Assembly: GCF_030936135.1 (NCBI RefSeq)
Contig: NC_082616.1
Coordinates: forward strand, 11,715,001 to 11,779,000
Length of the DNA stretch: 64,000 nucleotides
Direction of reading: 5' to 3'
DNA from: Gavia stellata
Taxonomy: Eukaryota > Chordata > Aves > Gaviiformes > Gaviidae
In this document: positions 24,641 through 38,728 of the stretch, piece after piece
How positions within the stretch are numbered: the stretch's first letter is position 1
Layout: each line of letters starts with the position of its first letter
Program-made: the position numbers and the translations under genes
The notes under the pieces: model-generated
What the model saw: the letters and a program-made list of their open reading frames with translations, nothing else
Databases searched by the model: none
Told to the model about the DNA's origin: nothing

Positions 24641-27600
24641 CTCAATACGGAGCACTAAGCAGAGGTTTCCTATTTGGCGGTGAGGAAACCATTTGCTAAT
24701 GGGGACTGCTCATGCAGAATGCCACAATTGCAGGGAGTGAAGGAACATGTATTGATTGAGATAAATAGCCTTCATAGATTATGTTCCTCCCCCTTCAGCA
24801 GTTAGGGATGGAATCTAGGATAATACACATGCTTCTGGATCTAACATACGCGGAGTTGTTTGACCTCACCATTTTCAGTTTCTCATGCTGGTTAGCTGCA
24901 ATACTACTTTGTAAGGAAGTCAGTGAGGTTACCTTCCTGCACTCTGCTCAGCATCTCCATCACCAGCTAGCTGATTTGACACTAAGTAGTGTGTGGGTGC
25001 TCACAGCCTTGGAAAAGCAACTTATACAGGGTATTTCTTCTGTAATTCCAGTTTACATCAAAAAACACCTTGCTACTGTTTCAGCTCCAAGAAGAAATGC
25101 ATTAAAAGGAAGAACATGACTTCCAGTACAATGTTTCTACAGCCAGACCCAACTTCCAATGCCTTATCAGACATTTAACTGTGGCATGAACCACGACACA
25201 CCCATCCCCAGTTTGCATTACCCTTTTGGAGGGTACTCCTCTTGTAGCTGGACAACTGTAGTCAGTACTTCCTTCAGAACCCTCATTTAGTCCTGAGAAA
25301 TAACTGATCTGAAAAGGAGGGAGCAATACATTTAAGTTCAAGAGAAAAAGGGAATCTATCAATTTCATTAACAGCTCACCTGCAGAAAAAACATTTCCCT
25401 GGTAAATTTCCTCAGTATAGACAAGGCCACAAGTTCAAATTTTCCTGTCCATTTCTTCCCACAAACACATTTTAAAGAAAATATAAGCATACCCTAAGGG
25501 GTATGTAAGGGTTTGGGTTTTTAAATTTACAGCCAGCATCTGAAGAAAACAGCCCTTAAGGTGTCACTGTAGTCACCTACCTGATCACAAGTGGATTTAA
25601 GTTAAGTTATTTCAATGACAGAATTGTTCCCCCCACCATGCAGAACCAAGTGTAATGTTTATGTAAATTTAAGTGGGTACACTGCAGAAATCACCACTGT
25701 GTATGCAGGCATGGAAAAAAATGTACTGTATCTATACCAAGAGTTAAAAATAAAATAACTTTCTAAGCTTGGCATCTTGTGGAAGGATTTAGTCATTCTG
25801 GCTTCCTGAAGAGAAGGCAGAATAGTAATGAGGTGGCACACTGGGCTTCCACTTGTTTGTGGGTAAGCCAATTGCCTCTGAAAGGATTGTAGGATGCGTT
25901 CAGAGAGGGATTTAGTGGGGGCTTTGGGGAAGGAGCTAGAGGTGGTTAGGGAGGGATAACTAAGTTTCAGGACCCTAATGACACTATATATTTACTGTAA
26001 AATGGGTTGAAGAAGAAATAAGATTGGTTTCCCTAAGCCTGTGCATACATGATTTTTTTTTAAATATTAAATTTTTTTCGTAATGAAAGTGAAAAGCAAT
26101 TTGAACAGATGAGAGCCCACTACATGCCTATAGAAAAAAAGTCACAAGCTTTATAGAAAAGCTTTCAGATTCAAGGAAACTAGTTCTAATCAATGTGACA
26201 GCTTCACTACTTTTGACTGGCTGTGAAGTCTGCCTCCTTTATTTGTAGCATTGTAAAATACACTTGAGTCACTCCTCGAAGAGTAGGCCAGTTCACAGCT
26301 ACCTTTTATCTTCCCACAGTTATAGTCACGGCATAAGCTTTGTCATGGTGATGCCCATGTCAGCATTTTCCTCATGAACTGGTTATTTAAAACATTTGCA
26401 ATTTGCCATTAAAAATTGCCCCTATTTGGAGTGTATTCTCCAAAGCCTCCCCCTGCAAGAAACACAGCGCACACTGTGCCCTGAATGAGAAGGATCAGAT
26501 ATACTGACCCAAGCAAAGCTCCTTTGCCCTAGCATTTTCTTTCTTTAAGAAGAATAATGCGAAGACAGAGACTACATTAAATATACTTATGTAGGGAAGG
26601 ATTTTTGAAGCAGAATATATCGGGATTGATGAGTGCAGCCCTAGTTCTACCTCTGGCTTGTATTTTTCTACTCGTGTGTTTATTTTATTAGGCTAGACAG
26701 GCACTCTTTTTCTGCATGCCTGGGTAATGCAATCCCCAGTGGTGTTACACTGTCAGGAAGTATCACCCCCAAGTATGCAGTGGAGTGTGGCTGTTGAGGC
26801 AGGACTTCTGAGAGAGACTAACTACAGCACAAGCAGCAGCCCGAACCATTAGTGATCACTATCAGCTAAAATGGAATAGCTACAGGAGAGGAATGAGGAG
26901 TAGGGGAAATATAAGGCTGTTCCTGGATTAGCATTATACAGGGAGCTGTATCAATGGTGAAAGCCTAAAATAAAATGGAAAGGCAAATCCCAGAGGGACA
27001 GAGAAGAGCTACAAATGTTTCTGGGAGCCAGTAGACTGTAAAACTCTAGCTGACCTTAGACTCAAGGGACCTAAAAAAGACTGTCAAGAAGGGAGTGTCT
27101 TGGAATTAGCCATTAGGATATAACAACTCTAATCTGAAGCAACAAAGGACTGGGAAAAGAATGGTAGCAGCTCAGCGTAGAAAAGCCTGTATATAGTCCT
27201 TAAACTTTATGCTGCAGCTACTGTTGAGATGCAGTTCAACAACATACTGCAGAGGACTCCTAAAACCATTTAAGGTGCTTCAATTTTTTAAGTTGCTCCA
27301 CTTGAAATTTTAGGTTGTCAACATCATACATCCAAAAATATAGCTCTTGGGTAAAGGAAAATGGTAACTAAGAAACAGAAGTCTGAAATTCCATCTTGGA
27401 CTAAGAATAAACATCTGTCACAGACAGATGGATCACAGCTCAGATGTTCAAAACATGAAAAAAGATGTTTGGTGAAAAAGAAATTAGTGGGGAAGTGTGA
27501 AGCAGTAAATTGGTAGGATTTTTCTCATTTGAGACAAGCATTATCTATAACAACTGTGATATACAGAAGCATAACCAAATAGTCCATGACCACTGAGCAA

Positions 27601-30600
27601 CAAGTATTACACATATTAATCAAGACAAAAGATACACTGATACCAAGGGTGGCAGCATCAGTAAGGAGGATTGCTTCAAGAGATCTCTTTACCTATTTTT
27701 CTAATAGTTAGCAGGGAGATTTCTTTTTCTTTCTAAATACTTGTTTCAATTGCATTAGTTTAGTGGTTGCTTCAGGTTGTTCTCTCAAGTATTTTTCTCA
27801 TAGCTGCAGGTCTTTGATTTGCACTTATTTTGTTTACTGTCTGAATTAAAGCATACTTCTAAAGTTCAGAGGGTATTTTCCCTTGCTTCTCTTATTAGAT
27901 GCATCAAGTTTTCGATGCTAAATAATGTAGAGCTGACATGTTGTCTCTTTTTTGTTTCAGTGAATAGGAGCATCTAAGGTTAAGTCTGCCTCCTAGTTTC
28001 CAGAAGTTAATGCCTCCTACATTGCAGTAGCAGCAGAGAGAAAAATCCATTTTTTTCTCTTCCACTTTGCAGTGGTGGCAGCAAAGATAATACATTATTG
28101 CTAAGGTTCTTCAGAATTGATAATTCAGTAGCATTTTTAGCAGAATGGCCCTGGTTCTGCAAACTGTTTCCTTTAGACCACTTGAAAACCTTACCCTACG
28201 GGCTTGCTACAAAGCAAAATAACGTATCCAGGCCTTTCCTCTAGGACTGAACTCAAGTTGGATTTCTATGGTCATTTGCTTCAAGGCAAGTCTGTATTGA
28301 GCATATCCAATCTTGTTAATTAACACAGCCATGTCATATCCTCTACAGCTTTTAGTGTCTCCATTCCCCCCTCCCTGCCCAGTGTTTAAAAAAATGCAAC
28401 TAAGTCCTGGCCACGGCTTTTACAAAAAAGGGAAGAGGACATCAAAAAATATCTCAGCTTTCCCATGTGGTTTCATTCCCTACACTTCCTGAATACTATC
28501 TACAGTTAAAAAAGCAACCAGTGAGTGAAGAGTGCTACCCGGAGGTAAACAGCTGCTGGTCAGCAGAGCTGCCAGATCAGAGGCTGACTTGCTACTGGGC
28601 TTTATGTTTTCCTCTTTTCTTGAATTTCTTTCTAACAGAGTAAAGAGGATGGTATGTGCATGATGCAGAGGAAACTGGTTGGCAGGGAAGTACATCACCT
28701 AGAAACAGAAGGGGAAATTTTGCACCACTGGCATAAGAAAGGTTCATTAAGGTGTGAAACTGAATTCTTCCCATTCTCTTTAACCCAATGCTGTATTTGA
28801 AGATGCAATACTGAGGTGGCTAGCTAGCCTTTGCATCAGACACTAAAATAGCTCCTAGGGTTCATTTGTATCATAAACTGTCTGAATGGTTAAAAGCAGT
28901 CACTACAACCCACTCTGCACATGTACATAAAACACTTTGCTGATTTACTTCAGTATTAAATAGTGTAAGAAGCAAAATAAGCACTGCAGGCCTTTATTCA
29001 TTAGGATCTGCTATTTTGCCTGGCTGAAAACCTGTAAGCATTTCTCTTAAGCAGAACTGTCACCTCAGTATTTTCAAAACAATTAAGTTAGTTCATTCAG
29101 AGCATGTGTGCATTTTAAAGGTACCTTGACCAAGCCAAAAATTTCAGAAGTTGTGGCTATTTCTTTATTTTCTTTTTTCTCACCAAAATATTATAGAATT
29201 TCCCCTGAAGAAAATGGCAGCTCAGGAGTGCAACATTTCCTACCACCCAAAGAGTAAATTTGTATGGCTAGGTCAGAACAAAATTGTTATTTTCTACATG
29301 ATAATTTCCACAAAAAAAAATTGCGTGCAGAGCTGTAACGCTCTGCTCACAAGAACCTCAGGAGTGAGTACTAACACCATAAAAATTAACTATTATTTAT
29401 TCCTCAGGACAAAGACTGGTCACATAAATAGAAGCTAAAAGTGCACTCATGTACTGCCAGCTCTTTAAACAGAAATGATGCAAGCATCACTGACATGTAT
29501 AGGCTGACATGCCCCTACATCCATTAAGTACAAATATAAAATGGTTTGCTCAAGTTCCTGCATACGAAGGTACTATGCTCTACTCCTAACCTGTACCTTG
29601 GTGCTGAGCAAGCTTCACAATCCCAAAGTCTAAGAGTTACAAAGGTGCAAAGATCCCTTTTACAGCTGAAATGACTATGAACAAGCCTTTTAACCTTTCT
29701 GTGCCTTAGTTTCCACACGTCTGGCAAATCACACTTCCTACCTTTGATAAAGCAGTTCCATGACTGGCAGTTGAAAGGCACCAAGTATTCTTATTCATCT
29801 GGTGGTTCTAGGCAGGAAAGCTTTGGGAAGGCATTTATCACAAAACACTGCATGCTTATCTGGATCCAGCAAACTTGAAGAGCTAAGAGTCTAGAGGAAT
29901 CAAAAAATGCATTTTCAGTTTGAGAAATGTCAGCTTCAGACTAGGTTAAATGTCATGATATTACTTGAAAGACCAAGGGTAGAAAATGGGTCCTTTATCA
30001 GCGGTGGTGAATTTCACAGTTCTTCCAAATACTTTAAACAGTAGAATGTAAGAATTCAGTGGAATTAATGGACTTCGTTTCAGACAAAAATGGTGTTACA
30101 AATGTTAGCATTGTATCTTAGAAATAAGAGAAAGCGCAATCTTGTCAATCACTGTGCCTACAATTCAGTTTAAAATGATAGAAATAGTTTCTTCCTTCTC
30201 ACAGGCACATTACTGACTGCTAGATTATACTGTCTGCATAATGAATTTAAGTAATCAGCATTATGGCATTCAGGCTATGGCTTAACTGTGATAAATAGTG
30301 CCTAAATCCTATTCATCTTGGTATATCACTCACTCTTTGGAGTACACATTACTATTTAGTCATCATTTTGTTTTGAAAGTGTCAGCAAACTTAAATAACT
30401 GAACAAGTTTTTTTTTTTCTCTCCGAGTTACATAGTGGGCCGTTAATTAGTTTTAACTTGGTCTGCAAATTTTTTGTCTGCCTATTTCCTGACTGCAGAC
30501 ATGGTCATTTCTGATACGAGATGTCACTGTTATAGCCCCTCCTTATCTGGAGATACACATCAAAATTCATGTGTATTTTCCTACCTGGTACTAGGGTTTC

Positions 30601-33368
30601 TCTCCCCAGGCTAAGCTGCTCAACAGTATACTAGTTGTACAGTTCAGTAGTATATGTCATAGAATTTTTATGTTGTTTTTAAACAAGGAAAAAATACAAA
30701 ATATCAGCAACACTCATACAAGACTCACAGTTAAGTCTCAAATATCCCCAGCTGTGATCTGCCCAGAGCACCAAGATGCTGCCATCTAAACAGATGATTC
30801 TCCTAAGAGTTGGTATATTGTTTTGACCTCTCTTTTCATGCTCCAAACACCTCTCCTGAGCTTTTGCTCCTGAATGCCTTCTCAAGCTCAAGAACTCCTT
30901 CAAGATAGGGCCTCTTCTGCTGAGACTCTCTTCCCCAGCTAGCCCTTTTCTGTTTATGCTGCTCACCAAGAACTAGTTTCCAGTGATGCCACTGACTACA
31001 GCTCCAAATAAACAACTTGTAAATTCCTCCACATTGAGCTTGTAAAAAGTCCAGTTCCTGCACCCTTCCTGCTCTATTTACCATCCCTATGCATCAGCTG
31101 TAATGTCATTGTTATTACTATTAATGCTTCGCAGGGTTGTATGCATCCACTTATCTCTGCTCCCACTCCTTCCAGAAGAACTTTGTAACTACAAATTGGT
31201 AATTACTTGTCTGCTTGGGATAGCGCAGTATCTGGCATATTTTCAAGTGGTGAACTTTATGCAAGAAAGTTCAGGATTTTATAACGTTCCTGAAGCCACA
31301 GTGATACTTCTTTAAGTAGGAAAAAACAAAGCCAGCACCAAGAAAGTGACTTAGTGTCTTTATCTTATCTACCACTTCTCAAACACTGTCCCATTAATAA
31401 TGCATTTCCTTGCTTGGTAGTGTTCCTGCAGTTGCATGACCAATTACTGTTCTCACTGAAGTCCATGGCAGCATTCCAATGGAACATAAGTTAGTGCCTC
31501 TGAGGACAGAACTTGTGTCTCTCCATTGTTTATTTTGTTATCTCCCTGCCAAATACAAGTCAATGTCAGGTTACCTTTCAGCTAATGGAGAAACCTAGGG
31601 ATTCTGGGTATAGCTCTAATTCAGCCTGGGTTTAGCATGCTACACATATCAGATCTGGAAAAGAATTGGTCTCAGAAAGCCTGAAGGGCATTGTCCCTTT
31701 TTTCTGGAATAGACACCAGTGCATGGTTATGACGGACAAAATTTACTTCTTGACACCGATCAAATGCCTGAATCGAAAACATTGCTTAAAGCCTACTGTC
31801 CCCATTCAGGAACAACTCAAATGCAGGAAGAAATCTTACAAGACTTGCCTATTTATAAAATAGAGGAATCACAAGCATTAGTTAACACCAAGAAGTATGT
31901 GCACAGCTACAAAAGAGCCCACAGTGCCATTTCAAACAAGCAGATCTATTCTCTCACCTTGGGCCAAACTTCTCATACTCCTCCATTAATGTGTTTAGAA
32001 TGTAATCCTTCGTGCTGCTGCTACTTTGCAATACGAAGCAATTACATTTCACAAACTATTTATGAAGTGATTCATCAGAAAAGACTTATTATTTGTATTT
32101 GTGCTTATGTATATTAACTATTATAGTAAGATCACCTAATTGCGGAAGACAACTAGTATCCCCGTGATTACTTAGACCATTCTTGAATTTTGACTAGTAA
32201 AGCCTTTCAATCCATTTCTGCAGCCCTTTTAACCAAAAGTGAGGTCGCTCCTCCTTTGATCTTCCATTTCAGTATTTATTATTCAGTTATGTCAGTATTA
32301 ATATCAAATGAATTGGGGCAGGCGTAGTTATTTTAAGTCTGTGCAATGTGTTTTGGTTTTGATGCAGAAATAACTGCTTTTTAATACTAGCACTTATACC
32401 CACTACACAAGATACTGTGAGGAGCCTTGAAGAATGAACAATACTACAGAAATTCCAGTTTACACTATTGCCGTTGTATAAACAGACTTTAAAAAAGTTA
32501 TACACCAATTTTTGCCCTCATCATCTTTCATTACAGCGTTCCCTTCAAATTAGAGTACTCTCAGTGGGTAGTGGTATGTAGCTATGCATTAATCAGTAAG
32601 CTCTCTTGACTAATCCAGTTCGTTCTGTCTAGTAAGAGGATTCCCACAGCAAACATGCATACAGTTTTCTAAGAAGAAAGCAGGCCAAGAAAGGCAGCAC
32701 CAGAAGGTATCAACAAAATAAAAAGGGACAGATTGGTGTCACTCAGGAGAAAGTATGGCAGAAGATACCATCATGATTTTCTCTGTATGAAGGCTCAAGA
32801 ATGAGTAGGTATAGCAGAACATTTCTATTCTGCATTAGAACACTGTAAGTATTGAAAGTAAATAGCATAATACAAGATTACATCATTCCTGATGAGGCAG
32901 AATGCTCTCATTCTGTTCGCTGCTTAGGGAAGATTTTTTATTCTTTAACCAAATATAAACAAACCTATACATTTTTGAAATTGCCTGACCATTTAGGAGT
33001 TAAGCTCCAATTTTAATTAACACGTCCAGTCTTACGATGTGAACTTTCTTAAATTACAGTAGAATACAAGTCAGGGACAAAATTTTCCTTCAAGAAAGTC
33101 AGCATTGTCAGGAATTCACAAGTAACTTAGAAATAGTGGGAACAGACTTTTAGAAGTCTTAAATCTTTTTCAGATAGGGGAAAACTATTTCCACTTACAG
33201 CAAAAATGGACCTGGCCTATACATCATTTGTTCTTGCTGCATTGCATATTTAAAAAGTCAGTCAAAATAAAGAGTGACGTTAGTGTGTAGTAGAAAAGGA
33301 AAAAGACATCAACTTAGTTTTGATGTCTAATTAGCAAAGTGTTCTTGCCTTTTTTTTTTCTATCTTAC

Positions 33369-33495
33369 CATTGGAATTCTTTAGCTCCTCAAAATCAATG
33401 ATGTTTTCATTAAATCTAGAGATACTGCTCTGATGTTCTGCACACACTATTTCCACAAATTGGATGATTTTGGACTTGTGATACTTTAACAGAAT
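33369..33495 (-). CDS. Gene B exon, phase 0 to 1, 127 bp
   Basis: A polypyrimidine-poor but acceptable acceptor (ATTTAATCCTCAG) and the good donor CAATG|GTAAGA bound a frame reading ILLKYHKSKIIQFVEIVCAE and then HQSSISRFNENIIDFEEL. It looks like amphipathic helix. The single-base overhang (G) joins to CC of the next exon to make alanine. Confidence 0.7.
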
Positions 33496-35347
33496 CTGAG
33501 GATTAAATAAAATGAGAAAATTAATGCATGCGCTGCAAGACAACACTTCATTAGTTGCAGTAACACAGCAACATGTGACTTGCAACATGGAAAAATACTT
33601 CCAAGCAACCAAATTCTACAGAGGGCTCAAATCTCCCCAAATGTGAAGGTGTCTTGCTCAGACTCATCCAATCCCTCCGACAAGCTCTTCATCCAACTTC
33701 AGAACCCCTGAACTCACTAGCACATAGGCCAGCCTCACTGGCCTACCCAGGAAGCTGACAGATGGAAGTTACCACTATGTCCTGCCATGCCACAGGCTCA
33801 CCGTTAAGCCTTGACCTGCCTGGACTGCAAGACTGCATCCTGCCTCGATCTGAAGGATCTTTCAGAGAACAGAAGTTACTTTGAACAGTCTTCAAATATC
33901 TGTCTCAGAAAAAGTCACCCAAGTTATAGAAAACAAACTGGTATCTGTTCACTTATAATAGCCTTTTCAGGAGAGCAACAATGACACACTGTCTTCTGGA
34001 CTACTTTTCAACGTGCTTTTGCCAACACCATCTCATGCAAGCTACTTGCAAACTCCAAGCTATTCTTTCTTGCAGTCAGTACAAGCCTCCATTTTGTGTG
34101 CAGCATATCCCCAAGGAGATGCAGGATTATTTGCTTGTTGCTGATGATCACCTGGGCAAGAGTCCTACAAGCTTGTATTTACCCACAAGTAAGGCAGGTG
34201 CCACTTTGTGCAAATCAAACATTTCCCTGTGCATAAAACAAGTTACTTCTCAAGCTGGCTACATTCCTCAACAAATGCAGGATCCTAACTGTACTACAAG
34301 CATTTGCGTGAATAAAACGTGGCTATGCAACAGCAGTTAAGAACAGATATGATGCATTAAAGTTGGATTTCAATGCAATGTAAAAAGAGCCTAAGATGTC
34401 TGTGAAGGCCTTTCCCCATGGCCACGCATCAGGATGCCAGCAGCACCAGTAAGTCAAGTATTAATTCCTCAGCTTGGTAACAGATGGGCTTTGGCCTTAG
34501 TAACCCCTAAATTCACGAGGACATACTTTTTTTCCACATTAAGTATTATTATTACCCATATCTTCATCTTGGGCCTCTCCCTTCAGCTAGAATGAGGAAG
34601 CATAATGGAAGAGATCCCTTTGCCCCTTGGAACTCCATTCACTTCAGAAAACTCTCCATGGGTATACTCCAAAACTACAACTGGCTAGAAGACATCCCAA
34701 AACTTTGAAGGTATGGGATACGATACTTACTCCCTTTTCCCCTTCCTCTGAAAACCCAGCCCACGGTTTCTGGGAAACATCAACAGACCCGCAATGCTTA
34801 TTTGCTCATCAAAATCTTATCTTCTCTAAGAATGAAAAGCATGCTATATGTGCAATTTATTTAGCACTGTTAGAAAACTGTTAAATACATTATGGCACAA
34901 CACAAAGTAGATGTATTTTAGTTTTGAATGTCAAAAAAACACAGAGCTAAACTCACTAGAGAACCTGCACGTATTTTTTGCCTCTTGTCATATCACTAGT
35001 GTGAGGGAAGTGGATGGTGAAAATAGAAAACATCAGTATTGCTGACTCACAAAGAGGAAGGTTATAGATGTATTCCAGAATCAACCTTTTCAGACAGGCT
35101 CAAAACAAGCACAAAAGCAGAGGCTGAGTGTTATTGCACAGATAAAAACCCTTGTGACACAGACTCAACAAGAGATCTAGCCTACAGTATATAGGCCACA
35201 GAATACAGGGATTATATTTGCTTAATACCATATTAGAAATAACTTCTGCCAAAACACTTCCTGCTTAGGAAAAGCATTCTAAAAGCCTCAGTGTAGTGCT
35301 CATATCAAGACTTCAAATTTAGTTTTCAACATGTGAGAGTTACTTAC
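33496..35347 (-). other. Gene B first intron (if start at 35357 is right)
   Basis: No exon on this strand. A 119-codon plus-strand open stretch at 33981-34340 has no splice signals or recognisable domains and is treated as chance. Confidence 0.4.
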
Positions 35348-35385
35348 AGATTTCTTCATCTTTCAACTTTCTCTAAGTTCTCTAT
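35348..35385 (-). CDS. Gene B possible start exon (coding 35348-35359)
   Basis: After the acceptor GGAAGAAAATGTGCAG, 26 untranslated bases lead to an ATG with A at -3, preceded at once by an in-frame TGA. The coding part is only MKKS before the near-consensus donor AATCT|GTAAGT, ending at a codon boundary as the exon at 33495 requires. The presence of an acceptor implies an upstream non-coding exon, perhaps at the CpG-rich segment near 41 kb. Confidence 0.35.
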
Positions 35386-37297
35386 CTGCACATTTTCTTC
35401 CAAAGAAAGTGAGCACTTTAAATGGCTGCTTCCCCTTCCCCAAGCCTTGAACTTCTAGTGGAGTCAGGGTAAAATTACTGAGTTCTTGTGAGCATCCAGC
35501 TCCACCCATGCCAACACATCCAAACAACCGTTTTATCTTTGGCTCCTCTTCCTGTGTCTAACATCCCATTTGTTTTCTGCCTTCCTCCATCATTGTTGCT
35601 CAAAATACGAGCAAAACAACTTGGCTGGAAATGCCTTTGACTGAGGGGGTATCTTCTGCCAGGTAGCTTCAAGGAAAATGTGAACTACTTCTGTTCGGCA
35701 GGATACAATTTTCAGAGAGGATGTAACAGCTATTGAGCTACCATTACACTTGAACTTTGCCATTTACCATTTGAGTTGAACAAGAGTTACTGACAATGAC
35801 TTCAACAAAGGATGCTTGTGTATAATCACAGAAATCAAGTGCCGTTTGAACTATAACAAATTTATAAATAACCCCTGCAAATTCTAGAAAAAGAGATTGT
35901 ACTGCTTAACACGCAAAGGCCCAGTGAAAATAAATGCAGCAGTCAGTAGAAATACCCTTCTATGCACACCTTGCTCCGCACAGACAAAAAAGGGCAATGC
36001 TTAAGGTATGAAATGTCCTTTCCAGAAATTTAAAAAAGCAAACCACAAATTTGAGGATGTTGTCTAAATTGATGTTATCTACCCTTAGAAGAGGCAGAGA
36101 CCAGCCAGTGGAAATACCAGCACCCTGCCCGTGCTCAGAGCCAACCCAAGGCCACGTGACCATGTTACTGCAGCATTACTGCGCTTCATGTACTACACAC
36201 CTCTCACAGGGACTTACAGTGTGAGCCTCCATCATAGCATGGTCGCACCAATCTTGATTAACTGAGAGTACTGCCAGATCACACAGGTGCCTGCTTGGAT
36301 ATATCAGAGATCTAACCAAAGTCTTCCAGTATGTACTAATCCTGACACAGAAGTACTTTAGAAGTGAGGATATAGGTCTGTTCCAGCCCTGACAGACTCC
36401 TTGGTGCCTGTGAAGAGAGCACTATATATGAGAATTGGACCCAATACTGCAAAGACTTATCCAATATTTATTGCAAGCACATAACAAGTTTCTCAGGACC
36501 TTTCATGTACTTGGTATGATATATGTGGGTGCATCACATTGAATCGGGTTCCAACATACATTCTTAACTAAGGAGAAAATACAGATCCATAAGGAAAATA
36601 ACTGAACTCTTCAATTTTAGTAAGAACAAAAAAGCAAAGAGATCAAAACTTCCTTTATAGTCAATATGGATGTAAGCTGTAGGTAGACAAGGGAAAAGGG
36701 GTGAGAGGCCACACATTTCATCATCTTGTTCCAAGACTTATCTGCGTTATTATGGAGAACTTTAAACCAGAGCTGGTTAAATAATCTTAGTTTGAGGCAA
36801 CATACATTTATTTTACATTGCCACTATATCTTAACTAATTATCACAAATAACACAATCTGTAACACAAAGCTGTTAGGATAGATCTCTCAGTGTTCCAGT
36901 TCTGTAGTTAAGTATTTTTGATGAGATTACAAACAGAAGAACATAAATTTATTATTTTGCATTTAAAACATGAATCATAGTGTAAAGATTAGGTTCCATA
37001 TGGCTATATATAACAAATCTCACTGTGCACAAATAATCACTGACACTTTTAACCATTTATCTAGCTTTCAAGATGCAACAAATTAGGTATTTGCATTTTA
37101 GATACTAGATATAGACATTCATGGTGTAAAATGTCTAATACAGTAACTAAGAATTCTTACTTCATGTGAACAGGGACCATTAATATTTATCTCTAGTACA
37201 GAAAGCATCCAAATGCTCTTGCAATATTTTATGGAGGCACAGAAAATATCATGCAGCAGAAACGTCATAGTTTTGTGCTTAGTGATGTTTTCTTCTA
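35386..37297. other. Region between gene B start exon and gene A stop
   Basis: Contains the probable 3' UTR of gene A at its right side and otherwise nothing I can name. If gene B starts at the 41-kb CpG segment, this is also part of its first intron. Confidence 0.4.
36948..36953 (-). terminator. Candidate poly-A signal for gene A
   Basis: AATAAA reads on the minus strand about 345 bases after the gene A stop codon; another lies at 36807-36812. Spacing is ordinary for a 3' UTR, but the hexamer is common in AT-rich DNA. Confidence 0.3.
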
Positions 37298-37412
37298 TTA
37301 GTATCTAGTGCTAAATCCTGAGAAGTCAAGCTTGGAAATCTCCTTTTCATTAGAAAAACTTGTTCGATCTATGCGAGAACTTGGGCTTCCAACTTTACTC
37401 AGCCAGGATTTC
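37298..37412 (-). CDS. Gene A terminal coding exon, ends in stop
   Basis: The acceptor CTCTTATTTTGCTTGCAG is strong. The other two frames stop within 18 bases. The open frame reads [19 protein letters not shown] and ends [11 protein letters not shown] before TAA, with a second in-frame stop (TAG) directly after. It is serine- and arginine-rich and likely disordered. No donor occurs before the stop, so this is a last coding exon. The phase matches the 35-bp exon upstream. Confidence 0.66.
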
Positions 37413-37739
37413 CTGCAAGCAAAATAAGAGAGGGTTAGCACATAAAGAACTGCACATGTGGGGTTTATAGTCCTGTCATACCTCCCCCCCACTTTTTTTT
37501 TTTAAGAGCCATAAGAAGCAGTCTTTCAATGAGGAAACTACCCCAAATATGTTTAGTTCTTTTCTGTTTTCCCTCCCTTTCTCCTTTAAAAGCAAAACAA
37601 TTTATTTGAAAGGTATCAGTATTTCAAAAAGTATTACACAATATTACAGAAAAACACATCTGACAAAAGGCTAAAGCAGATTTACTGTAGTGATCCCTTT
37701 TAAGTGCTTATTAATAGCATTAAAATAGGTATATATTAC

Positions 37740-37774
37740 CTTCTCAGATTCAATACTATACTTTCAGCAATGAC
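37740..37774 (-). CDS. Gene A microexon, phase 0 to 2, 35 bp
   Basis: The acceptor GAATGGTTTTTTAG is good and the donor GAGAAG|GTAATA is good. It reads VIAESIVLNLR plus two bases, and converts phase 0 to phase 2, exactly what lies between exons 39698 and 37412. Together with its neighbours it makes the best-supported run of gene A. Confidence 0.56.
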
Positions 37775-38710
37775 CTAAAAACCATTCATAATTGAAAAAA
37801 TATTACGAAAAAAGAATTCTAACAGCCAGTTTACCCTTTTCTGACAACTCAAAGAAACAGAAACTGAAATGAAAATTATTAAGGTCAAAACCAGCAAAAA
37901 GACATAAAGCAAACAGAATAAAAATGTCACAAAGCAATACTAAATTACAATAATAAATACTGAATTTTATACAGGCATTCTTAATTCATAAGCGGCTATT
38001 TTACATGTATTTGCATTACAATCCAATCTCTAATTATGCTGGTGCTCGCCTTCTTCCACAGCACACTAGAAAATAGTACTGAACACAAATTACCACAAAG
38101 TAATGGAGGCTGGAAGCTGACAGTGCAATGGCTGCTCCTACACACACCCCCACTATATTCCTACCCCACAGTAATTGGCTAATTCACAGCAGTGATACAC
38201 TATTGTGTGATTAAAGGAGGTGCACAAACACTTGAAGTGCAGCAGATGACACTGCTTACAGAAAGGTTTATTTACAAAAAACCACTTTCCTCAGTATTTT
38301 GTTGTTCTAAAGTCTCAAAAATAGGTAAGAGAAGGTATTTTAGTGTAGCATATAAGGAGAAATGTATTTCCACACAATTACTTTTTATAACTTTAATGAT
38401 GCATAAACTGGTATAGACACATAACTGATTAGTATTAAAAATATATCATTATTCATTTAAATTCCAATTTGAAGACCATAAAAGTTACGTCTTGTTAATT
38501 AATCCTTTGCAAAAAATCTCACTGAGCATTATAAAATGCAATGTTCTTGCACTGAGACTTAATTTTGATGTCTTTATAATTAAAATTGTGCATAGAGATT
38601 GCTTATCTTTAGCCAGGAAATAAAACATGCCTGAGGTATAGAAATGTATCTTGTTAGAGACCCTATGTGACAAGAGGTTTGAGAGGTTTGTTTTGGTTTG
38701 GTGTGGGGTG

Positions 38711-38728
38711 TTTTTTTTTTTTTTTTTT
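38711..38728 (+). repeat. T homopolymer, 18 bases
   Basis: Eighteen T after a G/T-rich lead (GGTTTGGTGTGGGGTG). It could be the poly-A end of an old minus-strand retroposed fragment, but no body or target duplication was recognised. Confidence 0.8.

Larger units (their letters stand above)
18950..33368 (-). other. Gene B intron, 14.4 kb, with internal CpG-rich segment
   Basis: Mostly featureless AT-rich DNA. Holds the cassette-exon candidate at 22154-22225, the CpG-rich segment at 24.1-24.64 kb, and an alternating purine-pyrimidine run at 21285-21315. Several 100-130 codon open stretches lack splice signals and coding character. Confidence 0.5.
6838..35385 (-). other. Gene B locus: small multi-exon protein-coding gene
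   Basis: Exons at 35.35, 33.4, 18.8, 8.35 and 7.2 kb share strand and agree in phase at every join (0, 1, 0, 2). Introns are about 1.9, 14.4, 10.3 and 1.0 kb. The predicted product is about 207 residues if the start at 35357 is right: a hydrophobic/charged helix-like N-terminal half with several cysteines and a basic, Ser/Thr-rich tail. I do not recognise the family. It may instead be the 3' part of gene A, because its exon at 33495 can also accept the gene A donor at 39698. Confidence 0.68.

Noticed and set aside
24116..24699. Open frames of 106-179 codons on both strands in the GC-rich segment
   Set aside because: Overlapping open frames in all directions are expected where stops are rare; there are no splice signals or recognisable domains.
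31719..32117. 132-codon open frame, plus strand
   Set aside because: No splice or promoter context and no recognisable domain; similar lengths arise by chance in this amount of sequence.
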